Of a DNA stretch of 64,000 bases, positions 32,762 to 44,643 are shown piece by piece; within the stretch, counting starts at the first letter, position 1; each line of letters begins with the position of its first letter. Position numbers and translations under genes: made by a program. The notes below the pieces were generated by a model. It ran no database searches, was not told where the DNA came from, and was given only the letters and a program-made list of their open reading frames with translations. Source of the stretch: Maylandia zebra (lineage: Eukaryota > Chordata > Actinopteri > Cichliformes > Cichlidae); the NCBI RefSeq assembly GCF_041146795.1, contig NC_135168.1, positions 39,812,370 to 39,876,369 on the forward strand, given 5' to 3'.

Positions 32762-33661
32762 TCAAATCAAATTCAAATTTTATTTGTCACGTACACAGTC
32801 ATACACAGTACGATATGTAGTGAAATGCTTGGACAACTGCTCGTGACCTAAAGAAAACAAAAAAGGAAAAGGCTATGAATAAGATAGGAAATAAATATGA
32901 AAAATTAAAAAGGGTAAATTTAACTAAGAAGGAATAAAATATAAATTAAGGTTAAAAATGAAATAACTGTACAACACAAATTAGAATGAAGGGTAAATTT
33001 AACTGGGAAGAATAAGATAAAATATATAAATTAAAGTTGAAAATAAAATAACTGTACAACAAAATACACAATATAGAACTATATAAGAATGTATGAAGAA
33101 ATCTAAATATAAATAAATATATACACAATAACAGCAGCTGTACAAGTATTAACCGGAAATGAAGAATATAGTGACCAGTGTTGTGCAAAAAAACAATGTG
33201 TGCAAAAACAATGTCCAGAATGTCCAGTGTGTGTGTAAGAACTATATGTGTGGGTTAGTACTGTGTGGTGGTGTGATTGAGAGACCGTATCGCCTGCGGG
33301 AAGAAGCTCCTCCTCAGTCTCTCTGTGTTGGTCTTCAGGGAGCCGAATCGCTTTCCTGACCTCAGCAGAGAGAACAGTCTGTTGTTGGGATGGCTGAGGT
33401 CCTTCACGATCTTCCTGGCCTTGGTCCAGCACCGCCTGCTGTAGATTGAGTGCAGGTCAGGGAGCTCGGAGCGGATGGTGCGCTCAGCTGACCGCACAAC
33501 CCTCTGTAGAGCTCGTCTGTCCTGCATGGTGCTGTTCCCGAACCAGGTTAAGATGTTTCCCGCCAGGATGCTCTCTATGGTGCACGAGTAAAAGTTCCTG
33601 AGCACCTTGGAGGGCAGTTGGAAGTCTCTCAAGCGTCTGAGGTGGTAGAGACGCTGTCTGG
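32762..33661 (-). mobile_element. LINE 3' end inserted in the 7SL gene
   Basis: About 0.9 kb on the minus strand. Coding for the RT C-terminus lies at 33,255-33,632 (NSTMQDRRALQRVVRSAERT, ending near FFPQAIRSLN). A 3' untranslated region with gtgacaaataaaatttg and a short ttga-rich tail follows. It is 5'-truncated and belongs to the L2/CR1-like group common in fish. It splits the 7SL sequence. Confidence 0.88.
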
Positions 33662-33830
33662 CATCGATATGGTGATCCCGGGGGAGCCCGGGACCACCAG
33701 GTCACCTAAGGAGGGGTGCCCAGGTCGGAGACGGAGCAGGTCAAAGCCCCTGTGTCACTCAGTAGTGGGATCGCACCTGTGAATAGATGCTGTAGCACAG
33801 CCTGAGCAATACAGCGAGACCCAATCCTTA
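33662..33830 (+). pseudogene. 7SL (SRP) RNA gene, 3' part
   Basis: Resumes with gcatcgatatggtgatcccg and includes the SRP54-binding helix region (gaccaccaggtcacctaagg ... ggtcggagacggagcaggtc). It ends near cagcgagacccaatcctt. Together with 32,641-32,761 it accounts for about 290 nt, the full gene length. The interruption should abolish function. Confidence 0.92.
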
Positions 33831-33834
33831 TACC

Positions 33835-34832
33835 TGTCTCTACTTCACACAGCAGCCTCATCAGCACGTCTTGGTCTTTTTAATTCAAGTCCAAAACACT
33901 CACAAATCTGCTGCTCTGCTTGTCCTGCACCACCTCCTCCTGCAGGACAGCTGCAACTACATCCTCCACTCTAAACACGCCACCGCCCAGCAGGTGGAGA
34001 CAAACTTATACGTGTTGGTATAAATGAGCTTATGAGTAAGGTGAAACTTAAGTCACATGGTTTCTGGGAAATCATGTGGTGTAGCCATTCTACTTTGACT
34101 TTTGTTTTTTTTATTACTCATTTGAAACTCATGTACACTCCTTATACATCTTATATGACATCTCAGTTATTGGGAGGAGTTTGGGAGGAGTTTGGGAGGA
34201 GCAGAGCAAAAAAACTTTTTTGTTGCAAAGTCCGTGTGTTTGTAGTGATGTGGAAGGAGTGTTCTCACACCGGCCTGATTGAAGTGCCCAAGAGAAGCAT
34301 TGATTAAACAGTACAGCGTGGATACGGCTTTACTCCAGTCTTAACCCTAAAGATAGAAACTGAGTTTTCAATTCCAGAAAAATAAGCAACTTTCACTCTA
34401 AAGCCTTTACTGTTTGTGTTGCAGCTAAAACCACTTTAAGAATAATACTGGAACAAATTTAGGTTACACTGGATTTTGGACTGCAGACAATCTATATGTG
34501 ATAGCATTTCATGTTGAAATAAGTTCGGGCTTTGAAATACTGCTATTAAATAGATTAAATGGTGCTATAAGCAATATTTTTTAAATGTAAACAGAATACG
34601 GATAAAAATTTTGGTTCATAATTTTTATCGACACATCTTTACCACCAAACTCATTATAACTGGGTCAGCTGGGAGGAGTTTGTGAGGGGCAGACCTTTCA
34701 TCAAATACTGATATCTGATCAGTATTTAATGATCTCTATATAAAGAACAGTGTCTTGTAGGATTCATAAGAAGGCAAGTGGAACTACAAAAAACAGAGGT
34801 GAGTTAATTATTATTTGGTAACATTTCTGTTG

Positions 34833-34876
<44 letters not shown>

Positions 34877-37825
34877 TGTGTACCTGTGTTTTGCCATCCC
34901 TAGTTTCTCTTCCAAAACTGTAAGAAGATGCATCAGAGCCAGCAAACCTGCAGCAAAGATAATTAATCACCTACATCATGTGATCTTCAGTCAGTTCTTC
35001 TTCCTGACATCATCACCTTGTGTCTGTTTAAGGTGCTGGAAAATAACCTTACTGTTCTTTGTCATAACATCCCTCTCTGAGCCGATCTGATACTCACCTC
35101 CTCTCACCCTCACCGCCACCACTGTGTGACCGGAGCTCCCGCTCTGATGCCTGCAGGCGTTCCGCTGCAAAAGATGAGGTGTAATGATTTTAAACTGTCA
35201 TGTGTGCTCCAGACAGACAGCGACATGTTGCTTTTACCCACTGGATTCTGGATTCGGGCAGAAGGCAGAAGCTGGGATCGGGGAGACAGTGGGAGAGACT
35301 CTGGCTGAAACACTTCGCTTCTGTTGCTCGATTATTTCCAGCAGTTGACCTTGGGCTGCAGCGCTCTGCCTGTTCAGCTCCAGGAGGCATTGCTCCACTC
35401 TGTTTGCACTGAAAGTGTTGAGTGATGTTGCCTAAGCAAAAAAAAAAAAAACCCCCAGCAAAAAACAAGACACACACTGCATGTGAATCATTACTATATC
35501 TGAATGAGGAGAACACCTAAAGGCTCAGCGCAGTTCATTCCTCGACACACCTGTCGCATCACGCTATGAAGGGAGGATAAGAGCAGCCACTACTCCACTT
35601 CTAAAAGGTGAGCTGCTCTCAGAGAGCTTCAAACAACCCCTTAAATCTTACCTGTTGAGTCAGCTGTTGTTCTTCAGGAGTCCACACATGCTGGCTCCGC
35701 CTCTCTTTACAGCTGGACCCAGACATCCTGCTCTCTGCAGCGCTCTGAGGTGTTACTCTCTGCAGCTCAACCCTCTTCTCTCATTGCCACTGTCGAGCGA
35801 TTCTCTGACCCCTGACCCGAGGCCCTTTGCCTGGCTGAGTTGAGCCCTGATAAGATCGGTCTCTCTGCTCAGCTGAGCAATCTCAGCTAGATTTAAAGAC
35901 TCTCAGATTTAAAAACTCTTGTTAATGCTTCCATCAAGTTTAACAGTCTGCAGTTTATGAACTAACCTCAGCTGACACTAGCTAACAATGTTAGCTTGGT
36001 GGCGAGTAACCTTCAGTAATAGTAATAAACCACACAGCAATAGTACATTCATGTTGTTGTAAAAGGATGACAATATATCATATCACCAGTCTCCCTCTGT
36101 TCTTTGTCGTGTTCTCCATTTTTCCTATGTGGTGTTGTGTTAGTGCTACGTTCTCCAGTCACATCAAGTCGTTAGTTGTCAAATTCAAGATCCTTGGGTT
36201 TAGTTTAGCTTTTGTTTGTTTCTTTCAGCCTTGATGTTGTTTTAGTTCATTTTTTCCAGCAATAAAGCTGCCATCTTTAGTTAAGTGTTCAGTCTCCGAC
36301 CCCTGTCTTCCACACAGCTTACCATAAAAACTATAGAGATTACTCACTGAAACTTTAATAATTATTTATTATTATTTTATCATAACAAAAAAGGCAATTC
36401 AACTGACATTTTAGAAGTGTAATTATTTCTAAAAGAGTAAATCATTAACGGTGATAAAACATGTAAGTGAAACAGACTCTAAAGAGATAAGAAACAAAGT
36501 AATTACATCATTTAGTCATGTCAAAGTATCAGTTAGTCAGAGAAAAGGAGACAGATGGGCTGATAATCAGGTGATCAGTGAGAGCAAAGCCAGGAAGAAA
36601 AGCTAAAAAACCTCATCAAGAAAAACTGAACATGAACTGAACTGAACTCTTTAAGCCTGAATCAAAAAAACAAACTGATGATGTTGAAGTCTCAGAAACT
36701 CTTAAAAAAACTGAACATGATGCAGTTTGTCTTTAAACGGTTAAACAAGAGCGTAACTAGAGGAAGCAGACAAGAAAACAGCATGAGAGATGTCGACAGA
36801 AATGAGGAAACACTGAAAGAAAAGGACAGAGATAAGACAGAAGGAGGAACACACTGGAAAGGGGAACTAACTAAATTTAAAGTCATCAGAGCCAAGAACC
36901 GATGGCACAAACGAAAAGGCTAGAAAAAAAAACATATACAGACAAAGGAATAAACTATTATGTGAACAGAAAACTAAATAGTAAAAATAACGGAAACCTA
37001 ATCCAAAGATAACCTAAAATCCAAACTTCAATACCGAGACCCAGGGACCATGGCAATTTCTGTAAATCACCAAATGCACAAAAATCAATGTTACAAATAT
37101 GTTGTGACTGTGTAACTATAGAGAAGCAAAATATATAAAAAACCCAGTCAATTAAAATAAAACAAAAAACATCTTTAGCATAATAGAAGCATTATTCACA
37201 ATACTATATTTTTGATTTAGCATAAAGAGATTTTTACACCATAACACTAACGAACACATATGTAGATCCCAGACTGATGACAAAACATTATCAATATGGT
37301 ATTATTGTCACTATAACAAGTAATTGGCCGTGCTCATATCTGTATTATTGTAGGGTTTTTTGATATTTTATGATTTAGTTCTATATAAATAAATCTGAAT
37401 TGTCTTTAATAAAAAGGTGGTGTGTCTTTGTTTACAGAGTAAAAAGTATTAATCATTGATGAAACCAAGTAACACGAAACAAAAGGTTTTCTCATATTCT
37501 GTAACTGTAACATCTGGATGTGTTGTCATGCTCAAAGCTGTTGCTCCACTTTAATTCATACAAAACTTCAGTGTTCTTACTTGAATTATTTCCATTTAAA
37601 TGATGAATTTATGCTCTGTTATAATACAAAAGTAAAGATGAAGCAAAGAAAATCGCTTTGTGATAGAAAAGATGTTTAGGGATTTAGCATCACTTCCTCC
37701 CTCTGTGGGCATTTAGTGGTGCAGTCTGTATAAATGCACAGACCATCTAAATCACCTGATTTTAAGGATTTTGCGACACAAACAATCTTTCTGTACAATC
37801 ATCACGTTGGTTCAGTCTGATAAGA
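33835..37825. other. Gene-poor stretch with a tetranucleotide repeat and repeat fragments
   Basis: No exon or RNA gene that I can support. It holds three direct gggaggagttt units near 34,170-34,200 and the (GTGC)n tract. Near 35,990-36,080 lies a fragment like the transposon end at 8030-8100. At about 36,085-36,305 a block may belong to the unclassified repeat family (caataaagctgccatc). Confidence 0.45.
34831..34880. repeat. (GTGC)n microsatellite
   Basis: About twelve tandem gtgc units, ending in tgtg. Confidence 0.95.
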
Positions 37826-40800
37826 TCACTGTGAAAGCTTCACTTGGCCATACTCCACTTCCTCTTCTCTTCCCTTCACTTGCTTCTCCTGCTGCTGCTT
37901 GATCCTAACATCAGCGTACATTACTTCCTGGTCATCTTCCTCTGCATAGAAGCAAGATAAAATTAACATCAGTGATTCATTAGGGTAATAGTTTTTGTGA
38001 AACATGCTGTTCTGACCTGTTTTGATCATGTTTTTACTGCAGTAGAGCTGACTGGTTAGCAATACCAACATATTTCAATGAAATTATAACATTATGAAGA
38101 AATCATTAGCAAGAAAGCAAAAAAGTGTCTTCAAAAAAGAAGCATAATGTGATTCTGTATATCTACAAGAAGAGCAAAAGGCTGAGTGAGGTGATTGAAA
38201 AGCAAGTTTTGTACCTTTTTTTGTTTTGTTTTTTCTCCTCTCAAAACAGATGACAGCTACACCCACAACTAAGAAAATCACCAGTGCTGAGAGAACACCA
38301 CAGATCACTGGCAAAATACCTCCTTCTAAAAATAAAAGGACACAGGAGCCAAGAGAAACACAAACAGATGACTTTTGACGCTAAAACACAATCTTGGACA
38401 TACTTTATAGCCTCTAATGAAGAACAGCAAAAGCACAAACTACATTTATCATAGATAAGATAGAGAAGACAGAGATATTATTTATTTATTGAATAAGTGA
38501 CCAGTTTTTGTAATATATTTCTAGCACTATTGCCGTGAAATTCTCACCAGATGTCAGTGACAAGCCCGTCCAATCCACACACGCAAAGAAATCAAACCAC
38601 AGATTTCCATAAATTAGGATATGTTTAATAAAGAGAAATGACACAGAGAAAACACACTTACCGAATTTACTACTTTGTACAAAAGCCTTTGTTGGTGCGT
38701 CCTGTATGGAGAAACCAGTTGCATGCTTGCTCATGAGTGATTTTGCCAATTCTTCCACACAAGAATCTCCCTATTCTATGATCTCTGAGCTTTATTTCTT
38801 TCCATAGATTTTCAAAGTGATTCAGGTCAAGTGATTGGCTGGGCCACTCTAGATTTTCCGTGGCTTTGTGTTTGGGATCATTCTCTTGCTGAAACGTCCA
38901 CCCTCGTTTCATCGTCATCATCCTGGTAGATGGCAGCAGATTTTGTCAAAAATGTCTTGGTGCATTTTCCAGCATGCCAGTCCCGTATGCTGAACAACAG
39001 CTCCACACCATGATGTTCTCACCTCCAAACTTCACTGTTGATATGGTGTTTTGGGGGTGATATGCAGTGCCTTTTGATCTTCAAACATGGCATATATTAT
39101 GGTATCCAAAGAGTTCATTTTTGGTTTCATCTGACCAGACATATTTTCCCAGTATTTCACAGGCTTGTCTAAATTTTGTTTAGTAAACTTAAACACGCTT
39201 CTTCAGCAATGCAATCTTGCATGGTGAGTGCACATACAGGCCATGGTGGTTGAGTGCATTACTTATCGTTTTAAACAATTGTACCTGCTGATTCCAAGTC
39301 TTTCTGTAGCTCTCCTCAACTGGTCCTATGAGAAGGGCCAGCTATCAGAACTCAAAGGATTATTCTTTTCACTCCTCTGTCTGAAATCTTCCGGGTGAAC
39401 TTATTTTCTTTCCACTTCAGGATTATGGCTTCAACAGAGATCAGTAAACTTCAGTAGTTTACATTTTTGTCTGTAACCAATGCTATCAGTATGTTTTATT
39501 TTAAAAAATAAGGTTGTGAAGGTCTTGCTCATTTGTTTTACCCATTATGAGAGATTTCTTGTGTGACACCTTGGTAACAAGACACCTTTTTATTGGTTAG
39601 CAGTTGGAACTGAACCACCTAAAATTAATTTGCACTAAGTGACAGGACTGCTTTATTATTGCTGACAGATCTCAGCTGGTGTCATGATTTTCAATGCTTT
39701 TTTGCACCTTTTTCCCTTTGTCATTTCTCAATATTACACATAACATAATTAATGGACATCTGTGGTTTGTTTGTTTTTACGTGTGTGGATTGGACAGGTT
39801 GTTACTGACATCCGGTGAGAATTTTATGTCAATACCACTTTTAAAATTAGATTTACTTAGAAAATTGGTGTTGTGTTCAAAACTTCTTTTTACACACTGT
39901 AAATATGCATATGGATTAGTAGAACAATGTTAAATTTCGATCTAGTAATACAGGGAAAAATTACCTTGAATAAAAATTTGTAAAGTCCGCTCAGCGGATA
40001 TTTTTCCATCTGAATTAAAGGTTGAAAAGTTATATTTACCGCTGTCTGTACTGCTCAGGTTATTTATCCTAAGTGTTCCATTACTGGGATAAAACAGAAA
40101 TCTTTCATCTGTCGTATTATATCTAGAACTGTTGCTTCTCCTGAATTGTATTACTGATGTATTTTTTAATAGTCGGAGACTGAATATTTCTGAGGTGCTG
40201 TCCATCAGTTTGATGTCCAAAGTTCCTCCCAAAGTTCCATAACAATGAGCTCCATCTGGTCTGCCATCACAGTAACTTTCCACACCTGTAAATAATAATA
40301 ATAATGAATTAAAGAAAAGATATCACTCATTTCTGTGTTTAGTCGCCACCAGAACATTTATGGCAGCATTTCCAAATGTTTATCTGAAACAGAAATAGTG
40401 CGACCTATCTCAGGTCACACAAAGTGAATGAGCACAGTTAGTCAACTGTGCTTTTTTTTTTATAATTATATAAATTCATAATTTATGTCCAAATAATAAA
40501 ATAATTTGATGTTTCAGGTAACTGTTACTGCTGATGTTGCCCTATCATCATAACATCATGACCTATTGTGTTACTTAAGCTAGACCCATTTAAAATGTAA
40601 ATAGTTCGGAGCCCCGCAGCGGACATGGGAGAAAAAAAAATTAAGACGGACTTTTGCAAGATCTCGCAAAACAAACTCGGGATCTCGCAAAAGTTTCATA
40701 CATCTCCTAAAACGTCGGAGCACTTTTGCGAATATGTGATGTCTTGTAAACCGAGCCAATATCAACTTTTGCGAGATCTCGCAAAAGTTGAATTAGCTTT

Positions 40801-42517
40801 TCTACAAACAAAATAAATTTTAAAAAAATTATTATTCAAATATAAATTAATCAGCTCAACGGTCATAACTATATCTACTTTCAGCATCTGCAAGGATGTC
40901 AAGATCACCCACAATAATTATTTTATCTGAACTGAGCACTAAATCAGAAACTCTGAGTAAGGGCTATGTGGATGATAGATAATAACAAATAATTTATGTG
41001 TTGTGAGTTTAACAACTGATTTATGAGAGTTTTGACAATTAGGGTGGATGAGGCTAAGTATCAGGATTTCTAATGAATGAAAATTCTGTCTCTCTATGGT
41101 TGATTAATTAGCAAGAGTGGAAGATTGCTGCTATACAGACTGCAGCACACTGCATCAGTGTGCTCTAAAATCATTGGCCTGCCTGTCAAAAATCTGGCAC
41201 AGGTTTTCAGCCAACAGGCCCTTAGACAGGCAGCCAAAATCATCAACGACCCCTCTCACATTCTTCACCCCACATTTCAATGGCTCCCCTCTGGGTGACG
41301 CCTCCGCTGGTTAGTTAGTAGAGTTGCCAACGGCTCCTTAAAAAATGGAACGGTAATATTACGCATTTCGTATTAAGCTGAGAAGAGACGCAGTTTGTCC
41401 CGTACTTCAGCTAGAATGAAAAAAAGACACAAAGCTGGAGTTATTCTGTGTGTTTACGCTGCACAGCTGCCTCTTCTTCTCTCATTCTCTAGGAAAGTTT
41501 TGCCAGGGGGCCAGGTGGGGCATTAACAGGGAAAGGGGGGCACAAAGAAATACTTTTCTTTCTTATTCTCATTTAAAATATCTAGCTCTTATTAAATAAT
41601 TATCTGAATCTTGCAAACAAAAGTTTTATCTGACGTAAAATGTATAGAGCAGCATAGAAAGTATTTACTTGCTTTCAGGTTTCATTCAAATGTTAGTCTT
41701 TTCATTTGTTTCCCCACTTTTTTCCTTTTCAAAATCAAACACCAGTTTGTGAGAAGATTATCTTCTTTTTTTAATAGGCAGATAAAGTTTTGCATTGGCA
41801 TTGGCTAATTTGCAAATTGTATGTTAAAAATGTTCGTATTTTAAAATTCAAAACTGTTTTTGCCCAAAACATATGTGCGCTATATGTCAGTAAAAATACT
41901 ATGCAAATATTGCTGTACTTGAATGCTGAATAAACACCAACAAAGCACTGATTGTATCTCTTGTACTTTATCAATGCAGTATCTAAAACCTTTGCACCGT
42001 AGTGGTTAAAATCTCATTCTAATAAGAGTTAAAAGTGCGTTCGGTTATTAGGTTTATAGGGTTATTGAATTATGGTTAACAGTTGTTAAGATATTTTTTT
42101 AACATTATCTGCCAATTACATCTGCCACCCTTCTCCAAGTCTGTGCATCTACCTGCCCCCCCCAACAAAAATTTTCTAGACACGCCACTGCCTGGAAGAC
42201 ATGTGACTGTGGTTCTCGCTGTCTCGAACTTCACGTTTCTCAAAGCAGCATCGCCAATAATCAAAATAATATTTACCCCACGGGGTGTGTACAGGGAGGG
42301 GACGGGGGTGTTTAGACTACAACAATATCCAGCACTGTTGCAATATCAGACTTTTTTAACTGATTGTACAGGATCCCGTGGCTGATTTAAAACAACAACA
42401 ACAACAACACTTTGACTACAAAACGAAGTATTAACGAAGGACTACATGAGAAAATTTGAACAGCTCACCATGACAGATTCCAAACATCATCAAAAACAAT
42501 CCAACTACAGCTTCCAT
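37826..42517 (-). CDS. Single V-type Ig receptor with two ITIM-like motifs
   Basis: Four minus-strand exons: 42,469-42,517, 39,965-40,285, 38,215-38,325 and 37,826-37,941, giving 198 residues with all junctions in phase 1. Exon 1 is a signal peptide ([16 protein letters not shown]). Exon 2 is a V-like Ig domain with [13 protein letters not shown] near its start and TDSGKYNF at the F strand; it lacks the canonical Cys pair and has several N-glycosylation sites. Exon 3 is a membrane helix ([20 protein letters not shown]) plus basic RRKNKTKK. Exon 4 is a tail with VMYADV and VEYGQV, both fitting the ITIM pattern. Such motifs recruit SHP phosphatases, so an inhibitory leukocyte receptor of the CD2/SLAM-like type is inferred. 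A Tc1 element lies in intron 2. Confidence 0.8.
38490..39900 (-). mobile_element. Tc1-like transposon with long inverted repeats, decayed
   Basis: The two ends are inverted over more than 100 bp around ccaatccacacacg (38,570) and cgtgtgtggattgg (39,780), including a tctcaccagatgtcagtgac and gttactgacatccggtgaga pair further out. Between them the minus strand encodes the Tc1 transposase C-terminus ([19 protein letters not shown], then [14 protein letters not shown]). Much of the transposase is missing or shifted. The outer part of the right end is also present at 45,450-45,590, so the element predates the duplication of this receptor unit. Confidence 0.75.
40650..40800. repeat. Palindrome cluster built on a ttttgcgagatctcgcaaaa core
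   Basis: A perfect 28-bp palindrome at 40,763-40,790 centred on GCGAGATCTCGC. A near copy lies at 40,651-40,671 and half-sites at 40,680-40,695 and 40,708-40,720. No transposon boundary was resolved. Confidence 0.7.
41110..41310 (+). mobile_element. LINE RT C-terminal fragment
   Basis: One plus-strand frame reads [20 protein letters not shown] then LPSG, a block found at the C-terminus of CR1/Rex1-like LINE proteins. It is a short fragment without 3' tail. Confidence 0.6.
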
Positions 42518-42693
42518 GTCTGCTCACTGTTGATCCACTCGGCAGCTTTCAAAATAATTAAAAACAGACGCGTGTGCGGCTCTGAACTGAAGCCAAGCGT
42601 CAGTGATAAGCCTCGGACAACGGGTTTTCAAAGAAAGCTAGTTTCAAGTCTTATTGAATTTCTGTTTATCCTTTCATCTGCTGAGAGGATAAA

Positions 42694-42703
42694 AGGAAGT
42701 GAC
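42694..42703 (+). promoter_or_regulatory. Conserved ETS-like motif upstream of first exon
   Basis: AGGAAGTGAC within gagaggataaaaggaagtga, about 180 nt upstream of the start at 42,517. It is repeated upstream of the exons at 47,923, 51,876 and 55,075. ETS factors such as PU.1 bind GGAA cores in leukocyte genes; function here is inferred. Confidence 0.5.
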
Positions 42704-43976
42704 AAGTTCTTGTTCCGCTTTTTAGTTTGACGAGAATAAAAATATATCGCGATTAACAGGGAGGAAGAGAACGAAACATTCGTCATTTATTTTGAAATAA
42801 GTCTCAAAACTGACAGATTACGTCAACGAGAAAGAGAAATGCCTACTAACAGATATGTGGATAACAAAATAAGCACAGGATCAATTGTGGCTTATATTTT
42901 TCATCTTTAAGCGCAAAGTAAAAAGTAAAAACATGTCAGTCAGCATGGTGAGCACTGAGTGAAGAATATGTTTGCAGGAATATAAATATATAATATAAGT
43001 ACAGCTTGTAACATACTATTATTTACATATACATATGTAGCAAGAGTGTGCTACATAATATGTGGTAAAGAATAATGATACTGCTTCACACTTTATTGTT
43101 GACCAGTTACACTTTTATTGCCTTTTTTTAGACATTATTTTTATTGTTGTTATGATTTAGTTTATTAGTTTTATTGATGTAGTCCCCAAAACATCAAAAT
43201 ATGCCATTTCAAAGGACGTGAAAAGGGAAAGACCATCTCTTCACCTACTCAACGACATATAAAAATCTTGCATGAAACAAAGATTTCACATTTTGAGTCA
43301 TCAGTCCATAAAACTGCCTTCCAGTCTACAGTAGTCCATCAGATGTGTTTCATGGCCCAGGCAACCCTTTTTTTTAACTTATTCTGGAATCTTATAAATG
43401 GTTTTCTTGTTGCAACTCGACCTGTCAAACCTGCAACTCAAAACCTTCTCTTTACAGTCAAAACCGAAACTTGCTTACTATAATCACTATCAAGTTTTGA
43501 AGCTGTGGTCTTATTAAGTGTCTCACACAAGCTATTGACTTTCAGAAATGTATCTTCTGATTCTGTGTGGTTTGAGGTCTGCAGACCTCTTCCCCTCGGA
43601 GTGCCTCTTGATGGCAAAGGAAACTGCAGGCTGACATAATACTCACAAGGGAATGGTACCACAGCATGTTCCAACACTACTTTTACAAAAGCCTCTATCT
43701 GTAGGAGCAGGGCTGTAAGTAATCAAGAAAACTTTGGACGCATGTAGGAAATGGTAGCACAAACTTTCAAGGCTTAATCCATTTCCGTTGCTGCAGAACA
43801 GCTTTAAGTTGTTATACATAATGTGTAGCAAGAGTGTGGTACATAAATGCATGCCCTTGTGGTTAAAAAAAAAACAGAAAGTACTTCTTCAGACTTTAAA
43901 TTTAGTTTTATTTATGTAGTCCCACAACGCAAGATATGTCTTCTCAGAGAACTTTAGCCAAGGCCCTTTTATATAC

Positions 43977-44430
43977 AGTGGCTTGCAAAAGTATTCAGTC
44001 CCCTTGAACTTTCTCACATTTTGTCACATTACAGCCACAAACATGAATCAATTTTATTGGAATTCCACGTGAAAGACCAATACAAAGCATACCACATCAT
44101 CTGTAAAAAACAGCGGAGGCATGTCATGGCTGCCAATGGAACTAGGACACTAGTGTTTATTGATGACACAGGACAGATGCAGCCGAATGTATTTTGAGGT
44201 GTTCAGAGACATACTGTCTGCTCAAATCCGGCTAAATGCCATCCAGTTGAAGTTCTGTTGCCCGACACTACACAACATAAAAACGTGACCCTTTTTAACT
44301 TGATTGTTAATGTTCGACTCAGATGTTATTTCAGTTCTTTAGCTCCTTTCCTCTAAAGTTTTTGCTCTCCCCTTTTCCATGGTCTTTTTTTTCTTTGACT
44401 ATTCCTGCTTTTAAGAACCAGAAATAAACA
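43977..44430 (+). mobile_element. Tc1-like relic: one terminal repeat joined to transposase sequence
   Basis: Begins cagtggcttgcaaaagtatt, a common fish Tc1 terminus. After about 125 bp it joins transposase sequence (RDILSAQIRLNAIQLK in one frame). The N-terminal part, the second terminal repeat and an open frame are missing. Confidence 0.7.
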
Positions 44431-44643
44431 TTTTTGTTACCTCTTTATTCACACCCTGAAATCACATTGTAAACTATATGGTTTATTATAAAATGCAACA
44501 CAAACACACCAAAGGGTGTAAACAAATGTGTCCTTGTGCACTACATATGACAAAAGAAAAAAGAACAAGAAGAAGAAGAACCTAGTCCTCATTTGCACAC
44601 CTATAAGGACACACAGCGAATTTACAGCAGGTGAAAGGTGACA

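Larger units (their letters stand above)
39780..43975. repeat. Receptor-unit duplication, copy C
   Basis: Segment homologous to about 45,430-49,365, covering the Ig exon, its intron, first exon, upstream region and a further 1.5 kb (cagcatggtgagcactgagtg block; gtagcaagagtgtg repeats). The copies differ by a deletion across the Ig exon in the other unit and by separate small insertions. Confidence 0.8.

Noticed and set aside
36678-36923. 81-codon plus-strand frame rich in Lys and Glu.
   Set aside because: Low-complexity A-rich sequence without homology, promoter or splice support.
42100-42195. Transposon right end ending tagacacgccactg.
   Set aside because: Looks like a known fish repeat terminus and marks a difference from unit D, but no convincing matching left end or target duplication was found.
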